NCBI GenBank assembly: GCA_946886325.1 | Contig: CAMPIK010000112.1 | Location: 1 to 7,221 of the forward strand | DNA from: an uncultured Shinella sp. | GTDB lineage: Bacteria > Pseudomonadota > Alphaproteobacteria > Rhizobiales > Rhizobiaceae | Direction of reading: 5' to 3' | DNA length: 7,221 nt | In this document: piece after piece, positions 1 to 5,156 of the stretch | How the letters are laid out: each line of letters begins with the position of its first letter | Position numbering within the stretch: the first letter of the stretch is position 1 | The notes under the pieces: model-generated | What the model saw: only the letters and a program-made list of their open reading frames with translations | Told to the model about the DNA's origin: nothing | Database searches by the model: none | Program-made: the position numbers and the translations under genes

Positions 1-1039
1 CGTTCGAAATCCGTAAATTGCCGACCACGACGCCCGGCTCGACGGGGGCGCGCAGCGGCCAGTTATAGACAACGCGCGCGACGAGCCGCGGCGCATCATC
101 GACCGGCAGGAAGACGTCGACCTTCTCCGTCGTCACCAGCGGCACGCCGGATGTGGCGCCGCCATAGACGCTCGCCTCGGCGATCGTCTCTCCGGCGGCA
201 AAGATCGTGCGCCGCTCGAATGCGGTCATTGCCCAGTCGATCATGCGCTGGGTCTCCTCGATCCGCTGCTTGTCGGATTCGAGCCCGCCCAGTGCCAGAA
301 ACAGCCGGCGGCCGTCGCGCTCGACGGAGGCGACGATCGAATAGCCGTAGCCCTCGGCAAAACCGGTCGCGAGGCCATCGGCGCCGATATTCAGCGGGAT
401 CAGCGGGTTCTTGTTGCGCTGGCGGATCTTGTTCCACTCGAAGTCCTCTTCCGCATAATAGCGGTAGAACTGCGGATAGTTTTTCCGGATATGCCGGGCG
501 AGCGTGACCATCTCGCGCATCGTCGTCTTGTTGTCGGTGTGCGGCAGGCCGGTCGCATTGGCGAAGGTCGAGACGGTCAGGCCGAGCGCCCTCGCCTCCT
601 CCGTCATCCGGGCCGCAAAGGCCTCTTCGGAGCCCGCCATGCCTTCAGCCAGAATGATGCAACCGTCATTGGCGAACTGAACGACGACGCCGCGAACGAG
701 ATCCTCGACGCGAACCTCGGATTTCAGCGCGGCAAACATCGTTGATGTGCGCGATGGCGCGCCGCCGGTCCGCCAGGCATGTTCCGAAACGGGATAGGTC
801 GTGTCGAGGGTGATCTCGCCCTTCTTCAGCGCCTCGAAAACCACGGCCATCGTCATCAGCTTGGCAAGCGAGGCCGACGGAACGGGGTCGTCCGCCCCTT
901 GCGCAAAGAGGATGGTGCCGGTTTCGGCCTCGACCAGATAGGCCTGTTTCGCCTTGGTCTGAAATCCGGCGGTCTGTGCTGCTGCGGGAAAGACGGCGGA
1001 CAGGACGAGAAGAACGAAAAGTGTCAGGCGGCGGACCAT
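1..1039 (-). CDS. dacC: D-alanyl-D-alanine carboxypeptidase, PBP5/DacC-like family, with altered active-site motifs (3' end outside window)
   Basis: The family consists of periplasmic penicillin-binding proteins that trim the terminal D-Ala from peptidoglycan stem peptides. Translation gives 346 residues with an open frame to the window edge. Residues 1-21 are a signal peptide (basic start, hydrophobic core, AAA before Q22). The S-x-x-K nucleophile motif is intact as S57-L-A-K60. The SxN position reads F122-A-N124 and the KTG position reads A224-T-G226 within DGLATGFAEGYGYS, so two of the three canonical motifs have lost their key side chain. The last visible 50 or so residues match the start of the PBP5 C-terminal beta domain (VDVFLPV, then a PLRAPVEPG-like stretch); about 40 residues probably lie beyond the edge. 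The ATG start has GGAG five bases upstream (1045-1048). It lies 79 bases downstream of rlpA on the same strand, so co-transcription is likely. Family assignment is firm; enzymatic activity and the dacC/dacA/dacF naming are uncertain. Confidence 0.92.
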   Translation of the reverse strand, partial: MVRRLTLFVLLVLSAVFPAAAQTAGFQTKAKQAYLVEAETGTILFAQGADDPVPSASLAKLMTMAVVFEALKKGEITLDTTYPVSEHAWRTGGAPSRTSTMFAALKSEVRVEDLVRGVVVQFANDGCIILAEGMAGSEEAFAARMTEEARALGLTVSTFANATGLPHTDNKTTMREMVTLARHIRKNYPQFYRYYAEEDFEWNKIRQRNKNPLIPLNIGADGLATGFAEGYGYSIVASVERDGRRLFLALGGLESDKQRIEETQRMIDWAMTAFERRTIFAAGETIAEASVYGGATSGVPLVTTEKVDVFLPVDDAPRLVARVVYNWPLRAPVEPGVVVGNLRISN

Positions 1040-1118
1040 GGCGACTCCGAGGAATGCCTCACACTGGTCCATGCCCGCCCGAAGGGCAAGCCGTCGCCCT
1101 GGACAGTTTGCTCAAGCC

Positions 1119-2132
1119 TCAGCCCGCCTGGTCGGCGAGATCCGACAGCGGGGTGAGCGAGCCGTCGACGTGGAGGATCGCATCGAAGGCCCCTGCCGCG
1201 TCGCGCACGCGGTGATCCGCATAGGCCGAGGCATAGGTCGCGCCGTCGAAGGAGGCCGGAATCTGGTTCGGACGATCCTCGGGCAACGGTCCGACATCCG
1301 GCAGGCTGACGAACTGCTCAAGTGCTGCCGCGGCCGCATTGACCGGCGTGGTCCCGGCAAGCGCCGTCATCGTTGCGGCATCGCCGGTTGCGACAGGTGC
1401 CGTCTCGGCCGAAACGCCCGGCAGCACGCCGGCCGCCGGATCGGCCGAAGCCACCATCACGCCCGTTGCAATCTGCCCGCCCGGATCGACGGACGGAACG
1501 CGCGACCCTTTCGTAACGTAGGACGCCATCAGATAGGGCATGTCATGGCCGTCCATGCGGGCGCGGCCGACATATTGCACGCGCACCTTCGCCGTGCCGC
1601 TCCGCTTCATGTCGAGCAGTTCGGCGGTCTTCGAGGAGACGTCGATCAGGCGGCCATGGGCAAAGGGTCCGCGGTCGTTGACCCGAACCATGACAGATGT
1701 GCCGTTTTCGAGATTGGTGACGCGCGCATAGCTCGGAAGCGGGAAGGTCGGATGCGCTGCGGAGAGATGATACTTGTCGTAGACTTCGCCATTGGCGGTC
1801 TTGCGTCCGTGGAAGGCGGAACCGTACCAGGACGCGACACCTGTCCGGTCATAGCCGGGGTCTTCCTTCGGCTGGTACCACTTGCCGCGAACCTTGTAGG
1901 CCTTGCCGACGTGATACTTGCCGCCACCCTTCGGAACGACCTTGCCTTCTTCCACGACCCGTTCGCTGGCCTTCACGCCATATTCGGACTCGGAAAAGTA
2001 TTCCTTGCTGCGAACTTTCTTCTTGGTGCTGCCGGTCGTCGTCGAACAGGCCGCAAGGCCGACGCACACCAGCGGAATCGCGACCAGACGCACACACTTG
2101 CCGATCGCGGCGGCACGCACCTTGAATTTCAT
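1119..2132 (-). CDS. rlpA: RlpA-family septal ring lytic transglycosylase lipoprotein
   Basis: Predicted outer-membrane-anchored periplasmic protein that, by family, cleaves peptidoglycan glycan strands lacking stem peptides at the septum. The 337-residue product begins MKFKVR, has a hydrophobic segment and a lipobox L26-A-A-C29, then a basic, low-complexity linker. The RlpA double-psi beta-barrel spans about residues 97-190 (GVASWYG, TANGEVYD, HPTFPLPS, VRVNDRGPF, GRLIDVS). E116, H127 and D153 have the same 11- and 26-residue spacing as the functionally important E120, H131 and D157 of Pseudomonas aeruginosa RlpA, so it is probably active. The C-terminal 145 residues are rich in Ala, Thr, Pro and Gly, and I see no SPOR domain. 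The ATG at 2132 was chosen because it puts the lipoprotein signal at the N-terminus and follows GGGACAG; a frame extending to a TTG at 2315 would bury the signal. It is followed by the carboxypeptidase gene in an apparent cell-wall operon. Confidence 0.94.
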   Translation of the reverse strand: MKFKVRAAAIGKCVRLVAIPLVCVGLAACSTTTGSTKKKVRSKEYFSESEYGVKASERVVEEGKVVPKGGGKYHVGKAYKVRGKWYQPKEDPGYDRTGVASWYGSAFHGRKTANGEVYDKYHLSAAHPTFPLPSYARVTNLENGTSVMVRVNDRGPFAHGRLIDVSSKTAELLDMKRSGTAKVRVQYVGRARMDGHDMPYLMASYVTKGSRVPSVDPGGQIATGVMVASADPAAGVLPGVSAETAPVATGDAATMTALAGTTPVNAAAAALEQFVSLPDVGPLPEDRPNQIPASFDGATYASAYADHRVRDAAGAFDAILHVDGSLTPLSDLADQAG

Positions 2133-2213
2133 CTGTCCCACGCCGAATTCGTCCCCGATGGTACGGCCCACACGCTTGTTGCCCCCGCGCGCTGACCGCT
2201 GACTGCCACCCAA

Positions 2214-2242
2214 TTCATACAGAACGTTAAACATGACATCAA
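2214..2242 (-). promoter_or_regulatory. Candidate sigma70-type promoter for rlpA
   Basis: Read on the minus strand, TTGATG (2242-2237) and TATGAA (2219-2214) are separated by 17 bases. Each hexamer matches four of six consensus positions. Transcription would start about 75 bases upstream of the rlpA ATG. This is a pattern match only. Confidence 0.35.
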
Positions 2243-2297
2243 CATGGCAAAATTGCGAACGGATACATTCCGTGATCGGATCATCGCCACGACATGG

Positions 2298-2312
2298 TTG
2301 ATGAAGGGTAAA
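2298..2312 (-). promoter_or_regulatory. CtrA-like half-site pair upstream of rlpA
   Basis: On the minus strand this reads TTTA-CCCTTCA-TCAA followed by CC. It resembles the alphaproteobacterial cell-cycle regulator CtrA site TTAA-N7-TTAA(C), with one mismatch in each half. Its position upstream of a septal cell-wall gene makes cell-cycle control plausible, but the match is imperfect and could be chance. Confidence 0.22.
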
Positions 2313-2444
2313 CAACGGTGGGATGGGCCGGGAAGATGGCTATAGAAGTCCGGTAGAGCCGGCGTGATATTCGCTACCCGGAACTTTCGTCAGAACTGTC
2401 CTTCTGTGATGGTGACTCAATAGACATTGGAATTCCTATCCATC

Positions 2445-2463
2445 TTGCTCATCACTTGAGCAA
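2445..2463. repeat. Perfect 7-bp inverted repeat with 5-base loop
   Basis: TTGCTCA and TGAGCAA flank TCACT. It lies about 140 bases beyond the 3' end of the tRNA gene and about 310 bases upstream of rlpA. There is no T tract on either side, so a classical terminator is unlikely. It could be a regulator binding site or chance. Confidence 0.35.
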
Positions 2464-2606
2464 TCGACGTCGCGCGATCGACATTCCATCTCCGTGTGGA
2501 AGGGACCATTCGATAGACGCGAGATTCGTCTCCCGGGATTCGTCAACGCACTTCGCGTCCAGCGGCTTGCCAGAGCTTCAGAATTCAAAATATTTTCAAT
2601 GATTTA

Positions 2607-2696
2607 TGGCGGAAGAGGTGGGATTCGAACCCACGGTACGGTTTCCCGCACGCCGGTTTTCAAGACCGGTTCCTTAAACCACTCGGACACTCTTCC
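2607..2696 (-). tRNA. tRNA-Ser (anticodon UGA)
   Basis: The minus strand folds as a 90-base class II tRNA with an encoded CCA. The acceptor stem is GGAAGAG paired with CTCTTCC, with discriminator G then CCA. The anticodon arm is CCGGT-CTTGAAA-ACCGG, giving anticodon TGA, which reads UCN serine codons, chiefly UCA. A long variable arm (around GCGTGCGGGAAACCGTAC) and the T arm GTGGG-TTCGAAT-CCCAC complete the serine type. No convincing promoter is visible: a TTGACG lies on the minus strand about 100 bases upstream (2794-2799), but without a good -10 box. No clear terminator follows. Confidence 0.98.
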
Positions 2697-2852
2697 ATCT
2701 CGCCCAGGGATTCGGACGCATCCCGGAGGGCGCCAGCGTGCCGGCCTCCCCGTTTGCCCAGACTTGCGGGCTTTACCGCCTTTGCCTTCATCCCGTCAAC
2801 CATGCGATTGCGCGGCCTCCCGACGGTACGGGCTGCTCGTTTCAATTCCCGC

Positions 2853-3572
2853 TCATCGCGGCTCGACGGAGAGGTTGAGATAGGACGAATCGAACTCGGC
2901 GACCTGCTGCAGGCCTTCCCAGTCCTCGATGACGATCGTCCGGTTTTCCCAGCGGAACAGGTCCTCCTTGCGCAGTTTCTGCAGCGTCTTGTTGAGATGG
3001 ACGAGCGAGATGCCGAGCGCATCGGCGGTCGCCGCCTGCGTCAGCGGAAAGAAGAAGCTCCAGCCGTCCGTCTTCTTCACCACCCTCAGCCGCACGAAGA
3101 GTTCGCAGATCAGATGCGCGATATGGGATTTTCGGGAGCGACGTCCCATGGCGACGATCCATTCGCGGTGGATCGCCCCGTCGATCAGCGTCTGCATCCA
3201 GAGCAGGCGGGTCAGATGCGGCGCGGTTTCGGTGATGGTCTTCAGCGCCGCATGGTCGGCATAGGCGACATGGCACTCGGACATGGCGACGATGCCGTGG
3301 TCCATCTTTCTGAGCGGAAAGGCATGCAGGTCGACGAAGTCGCCCGCGACATGCAGTGCGGTGATCTGGCGGTTGCCCTCCGCCGTCACCTTGTAGCGGG
3401 CGGCAAAGCCGTCGAGGATCAGCGTGCTGAAATCCGGCCGCGACCCCTCCGTCACCAGATCCTCGCCGGCGGCCACCTTTCGGTTGCGCAGGATCGTGTC
3501 CCGCAGGATGTCCTGTTCGGCCTTCGACAGGACGTCGCGCGATTGAAGGTTCAGCAACAGCGTTTCGATCAA
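2853..3572 (-). CDS. Crp/Fnr-family transcriptional regulator
   Basis: A 239-residue DNA-binding regulator. Residues 1-115 form a cyclic-nucleotide-binding-type beta roll (AAGEDLVTEG at 34-43, LILDGFAARYK, then GDFVDLHAF at 77-85), followed by a long dimerisation helix (about 116-140). A winged helix-turn-helix spans about 146-215, with PLTQAATADALGIS at 176-189 and a recognition helix at about 189-202 (LVHLNKTLQKLRK). The cAMP-contact signature of true Crp (an RS pair after GE) is absent and there is no N-terminal cysteine cluster as in Fnr; the only cysteines are C100 and C156. The ligand is therefore unknown and it is neither a typical Crp nor an oxygen-sensing Fnr. The start is TTG at 3572, supported by GGGAG (3580-3584) seven bases upstream and by the lack of a Met before residue 90. 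It is divergent from the DUF6894 gene across 149 bases, a neighbour it may regulate. Confidence 0.93.
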   Translation of the reverse strand: MIETLLLNLQSRDVLSKAEQDILRDTILRNRKVAAGEDLVTEGSRPDFSTLILDGFAARYKVTAEGNRQITALHVAGDFVDLHAFPLRKMDHGIVAMSECHVAYADHAALKTITETAPHLTRLLWMQTLIDGAIHREWIVAMGRRSRKSHIAHLICELFVRLRVVKKTDGWSFFFPLTQAATADALGISLVHLNKTLQKLRKEDLFRWENRTIVIEDWEGLQQVAEFDSSYLNLSVEPR

Positions 3573-3579
3573 GGTGATG

Positions 3580-3584
3580 CTCCC
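3580..3584 (-). promoter_or_regulatory. Ribosome binding site deciding the TTG start of the Crp-family gene
   Basis: GGGAG on the minus strand lies seven bases before the TTG codon at 3572-3570. No in-frame ATG is available until residue 90, inside the effector domain, so this site fixes the start. Confidence 0.65.
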
Positions 3585-3671
3585 GTGGCCCGGTGCGCCG
3601 CCGCGGCTCCGGGACTTGCTTCATACCTATGGCGCCGCAATCCAATGTCCATGCGCCGGACGGAGCCGTCG

Positions 3672-3696
3672 GGAACATTTCGCGCCGTTGGTCCTT
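3672..3696 (+). promoter_or_regulatory. Candidate EcfG/RpoE2-type stress promoter for the DUF6894 gene
   Basis: GGAAC (3672-3676) is followed after exactly 18 bases by TT (3695-3696). This fits the GGAAC-N18-19-TT pattern described for rhizobial general stress sigma factor RpoE2. The -10 quartet reads CCTT against the preferred CGTT. The implied leader to the ATG at 3722 is about 20 bases. The same arrangement occurs upstream of dps. Confidence 0.45.
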
Positions 3697-3721
3697 ATGT
3701 CCCGGCACCGGGTGGAAAGCG

Positions 3722-3955
3722 ATGCGATTTTATTTTGACCTGCACAATGGCGACGGCCCGACCCGTGACGACGAGGGCGTCGATCTCGCCTCCCGCGATA
3801 TCGTATCGCAGGAAATCAGCCGCATCCTGCTCGATGTCGCCCGCGACGAAATCCCCGCGGGCGACCGGCTGGTGATCTCGCTGACGGTGCGCGATGAGGC
3901 AGGTCGGCCGATCTCCGTCGCAAGCCTGATCTTCAGCAACGAATGGATCGGATGA
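3722..3955 (+). CDS. DUF6894-family small protein
   Basis: A 77-residue protein of unknown function. It begins MRFYFDLHNGDGPTRDDEGV, the characteristic opening of the DUF6894 family (aromatic-rich strand, a DGD-like turn, then D-x-EG). A helix of about 20 residues follows (DIVSQEISRILLDVARDEI), and then a short strand pair ending ISVASLIFSNEWIG. There is no signal peptide or membrane segment. The ATG at 3722 was chosen over upstream in-frame starts because the family motif begins at the Met and GGTGGAAAG lies just before it. It sits head-to-head with the Crp-family gene and upstream of dps; with a stress-type promoter in front, a stress-related role is inferred, but no biochemical function is known to me. 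Confidence 0.85.
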   Translation: MRFYFDLHNGDGPTRDDEGVDLASRDIVSQEISRILLDVARDEIPAGDRLVISLTVRDEAGRPISVASLIFSNEWIG

Positions 3956-3977
3956 GGCCGGATCGAACGGTTTTTGC

Positions 3978-4002
3978 GGAACAAAATCGGCTGTTGCCGA
4001 TT
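3978..4002 (+). promoter_or_regulatory. Candidate EcfG/RpoE2-type stress promoter for dps
   Basis: GGAAC (3978-3982) is followed after 18 bases by TT (4001-4002). The -10 quartet reads GATT, three of four bases of CGTT. It implies a leader of about 45 bases to the dps ATG. Dps genes are commonly part of the general stress regulon in Alphaproteobacteria, which strengthens the assignment. The whole 18-base spacer is involved in a perfect hairpin. Confidence 0.5.
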
Positions 4003-4004
4003 TT
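3983..4004. repeat. Perfect 9-bp inverted repeat with TGTT loop between the DUF6894 gene and dps
   Basis: AAAATCGGC and GCCGATTTT flank TGTT. The A-run, short GC stem and T-run form a weak bidirectional intrinsic-terminator shape 28 bases after the DUF6894 stop. It also fills the spacer of the candidate dps promoter. It may be a terminator for the upstream gene, an operator on dps, or both. Confidence 0.5.
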
Positions 4005-4051
4005 CCAGCCGACGCATCGCTTCAAGACAATCGATGAAAGGAAAGACAACG

Positions 4052-4561
4052 ATGGCACAGGTCTCTGCAGTCCTGAAACCGAAACCCCGCGACGAAGAGA
4101 TGAATATCGGCCTCGATGCCGCCTATCGCGACGCGATGGCCCGCTCGCTGTCCGACATCCTCGGCGCCACCTACCGGCTGCTGATCAAGAGCCATCTCTA
4201 CCACTGGAACGTCGTCGGCCCGCTGTTCAAGCCGCTGCATGAGCTGCTCGAGGATCATTACAACGCGCTCTTTTCGGCGACGGACGTGATCGCGGAGCGT
4301 ATCCGCGCGCTCGGCCATCTGGCGCCCGTCGATCTCACCAAGGCCGATTTTGCCGGAGAGGTCCCTGACATCGAGAAGGAAAGCGCCTCCGCCATGGTCG
4401 CCGACCTCATCAAGGACCATGAGACGGCGGTGCGCACCATGCGCAAGGCAGCGTCGAAAGCCGGCGACAGCGGCGACGTCGTCACCGAGGACATGCTGAC
4501 CGCCCGCCTCACCTTCCACGAAAAGGCCCTGTGGATGCTGAAGGCAACCAGTGCTGCCTGA
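4052..4561 (+). CDS. dps: Dps-family DNA-binding ferritin-like protein
   Basis: Dps proteins form cytoplasmic dodecamers that oxidise and store ferrous iron using hydrogen peroxide, and protect DNA in stress and starvation. The product is 169 residues, a normal length. The inter-subunit ferroxidase ligands align position for position with E. coli Dps: H51 in HWN, H63 in LHELL, D78 and E82 in DVIAER; the E. coli D67 position is E67 here, a conservative change. A lysine-containing N-terminal tail (KPKPRDEE) could contact DNA. The ATG at 4052 is supported by AAGGA nine to ten bases upstream and by the residue numbering; an ATG at 4034 and a TTG at 3974 are less likely. A GGAAC-type stress promoter lies upstream, and a small His/Cys-motif gene follows. 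Confidence 0.97.
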   Translation: MAQVSAVLKPKPRDEEMNIGLDAAYRDAMARSLSDILGATYRLLIKSHLYHWNVVGPLFKPLHELLEDHYNALFSATDVIAERIRALGHLAPVDLTKADFAGEVPDIEKESASAMVADLIKDHETAVRTMRKAASKAGDSGDVVTEDMLTARLTFHEKALWMLKATSAA

Positions 4562-4571
4562 TTGATCGGGT

Positions 4572-4601
4572 CCCGCCTGCGGCGATTTGTGCAGCAGCGG
4601 G
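4572..4601 (+). terminator. Hairpin just after dps, possible terminator
   Basis: CCCGC-CTGC pairs with GCAG-(CA)-GCGGG around a 10-base loop, starting 11 bases after the dps stop. There is no T tract after it, so Rho-independent termination is doubtful; it could instead attenuate or stabilise the dps transcript. Confidence 0.28.
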
Positions 4602-4645
4602 CGATCCCCTCGACACGTCCAAGGGGCTATGCGACACTCGATTGC

Positions 4646-4993
4646 ATGATTGAAAGCAGCGACATAGAGCTCGAAGACGAGCGGGTGAAGCAACTGGCGG
4701 CACTCGCCCGCGAGAAGAATATTTCCGTGGCGGAACTCTGCCAGCGCTACGCGCCGGGCGGGCACGGCTGTCATGAAGCGATGCATTCGGCCTCGATCGT
4801 GCTCGACCTCGTCGATCAGCATCTCGTGCATCATCCCGCGATCGCAGCGAACGAAGAATGGTTTCGGTTGGCCTCGCGGGCGAGCGAAGCGCTCTTCAAT
4901 CTCTACCAGGCGATGGGCTCCGCCCATCTGGAACGCCAGCCCGCCGACGACGGCATTCGTCCTGAAGACCTCAACGCCAGCAACGACGGCTGA
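4646..4993 (+). CDS. Hypothetical 115-residue protein with GHGCHEAMH putative metal-binding motif
   Basis: I do not recognise a named family. The predicted cytoplasmic protein is largely helical. Residues 10-35 form an amphipathic segment resembling a small helix-turn-helix or tRNA-synthetase-like helix pair (VKQLAALAREKNISVAELCQRY). Next comes G38-G-H40-G-C42-H43-E-A-M46-H47, a dense set of His, Cys and Met side chains able to bind a metal or haem. A helix with H59, H62 and H63 follows, then a helix around NEEWFRLASRASEALFNLYQ and a disordered acidic tail. There is no signal peptide or membrane segment. The ATG at 4646 has no good Shine-Dalgarno sequence; a frame-open TTG at 4562 adjoins the dps stop but would add a basic, unstructured leader. 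Its place 84 bases after dps suggests an iron or redox context, which is inference only. Confidence 0.72.
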   Translation: MIESSDIELEDERVKQLAALAREKNISVAELCQRYAPGGHGCHEAMHSASIVLDLVDQHLVHHPAIAANEEWFRLASRASEALFNLYQAMGSAHLERQPADDGIRPEDLNASNDG

Positions 4994-5015
4994 GCCCGAT
5001 CTTTGAGACCGGGCT
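4993..5015 (+). terminator. Hairpin overlapping the stop of the 115-residue protein gene
   Basis: AGCCCG-A-TCT pairs with AGA-C-CGGGCT around a TTG loop, with a single internal A/C mismatch. The first A is the last base of the TGA stop codon. The stem is strong but no T tract follows, so it is a possible terminator or 3' stabiliser. Confidence 0.4.
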
Positions 5016-5090
5016 CCGGCATCCGGTCGAAAAAATGCATCGGCGATACCGCAAATCGCAAGAATGGTCCAAGTTCGGACCGGCTTCCGG

Positions 5091-5119
5091 TTGAATTCGG
5101 CTCTCGGGAACCTTATCCT
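5091..5119 (+). promoter_or_regulatory. Candidate sigma70-type promoter for ybaL
   Basis: TTGAAT (5091-5096) and TATCCT (5114-5119) are spaced by 17 bases, and each matches four of six consensus positions. The expected transcription start near 5126 falls inside the palindrome at 5119-5143 and leaves a leader of about 30 bases. Confidence 0.42.
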
Positions 5120-5143
5120 ATGTTCTTGATATCTCAAGACATA
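5119..5143. promoter_or_regulatory. Operator-like palindrome over the ybaL transcription start
   Basis: TCTTGA and TCAAGA flank TATC. The arms extend outward as TATG and CATA with a one-base bulge. Its overlap with the presumed -10 end and start site is typical of a repressor operator, and the arms resemble MarR-type binding sites (TCTTGA/TCAAGA). No such regulator is encoded in the window. Confidence 0.42.
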
Positions 5144-5147
5144 GCAC

Positions 5148-5152
5148 GGAGG
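5148..5152 (+). promoter_or_regulatory. Ribosome binding site deciding the TTG start of ybaL
   Basis: GGAGG lies four bases before the TTG at 5157. The protein then reads (M)DHATPLITTIV, matching the N-terminus of E. coli YbaL (MHHATPLITTIV), so the non-ATG start is well supported. Confidence 0.75.
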
Positions 5153-5156
5153 CCTC

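Larger units (their letters stand above)
2133..2606. other. Gene-free interval between rlpA and tRNA-Ser
   Basis: This 474-base stretch is visibly less GC-rich than the flanking genes and has no convincing coding frame on either strand. It holds the rlpA leader and candidate promoter elements at the left, and a perfect inverted repeat at 2445-2463 in the middle. The part next to the tRNA 3' end (about 2580-2606) is AT-rich. I see no direct duplication of the tRNA end, so nothing indicates an integrated element. Confidence 0.6.

Noticed and set aside
1038..2195. 385-codon plus-strand frame opposite rlpA
   Set aside because: It is an Arg/Gly-rich shadow frame with no domain; the minus strand encodes RlpA with lipobox and catalytic residues.
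2133..2315. N-terminal extension of RlpA to a TTG at 2315
   Set aside because: It would place about 60 residues ahead of a textbook lipoprotein signal and would overlap the promoter elements.
2380..2399. GGAAC element in the rlpA-tRNA interval
   Set aside because: The TT comes after 17 bases rather than 18-19 and no gene follows on the plus strand.
2580..2700. tRNA-Ser as an integration (att) site
   Set aside because: No integrase gene, no duplicated tRNA 3' end and no compositional island are visible in the window.
2494..2883. Open frame on the plus strand containing GGIRTHG...SLNHSDTLP
   Set aside because: It is the antisense translation of the tRNA-Ser gene, a well-known artefact in protein databases; it has no ribosome binding site or family support outside the tRNA.
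3974..4051. N-terminal extension of Dps to a TTG at 3974
   Set aside because: It runs through the GGAAC element and hairpin, and the ATG at 4052 gives exact alignment with E. coli Dps numbering.
5066..5091. Overlapping short inverted repeats GGTCC...GGACC and ACCGG...CCGGT before the ybaL -35 box
   Set aside because: Stems of 5 bp are expected by chance in GC-rich DNA, and there is no evidence that they switch.
5107..5132. GGAAC upstream of ybaL as a third stress promoter
   Set aside because: There is no TT at 18-19 bases (GATA instead), and a better sigma70-like pair overlaps it.
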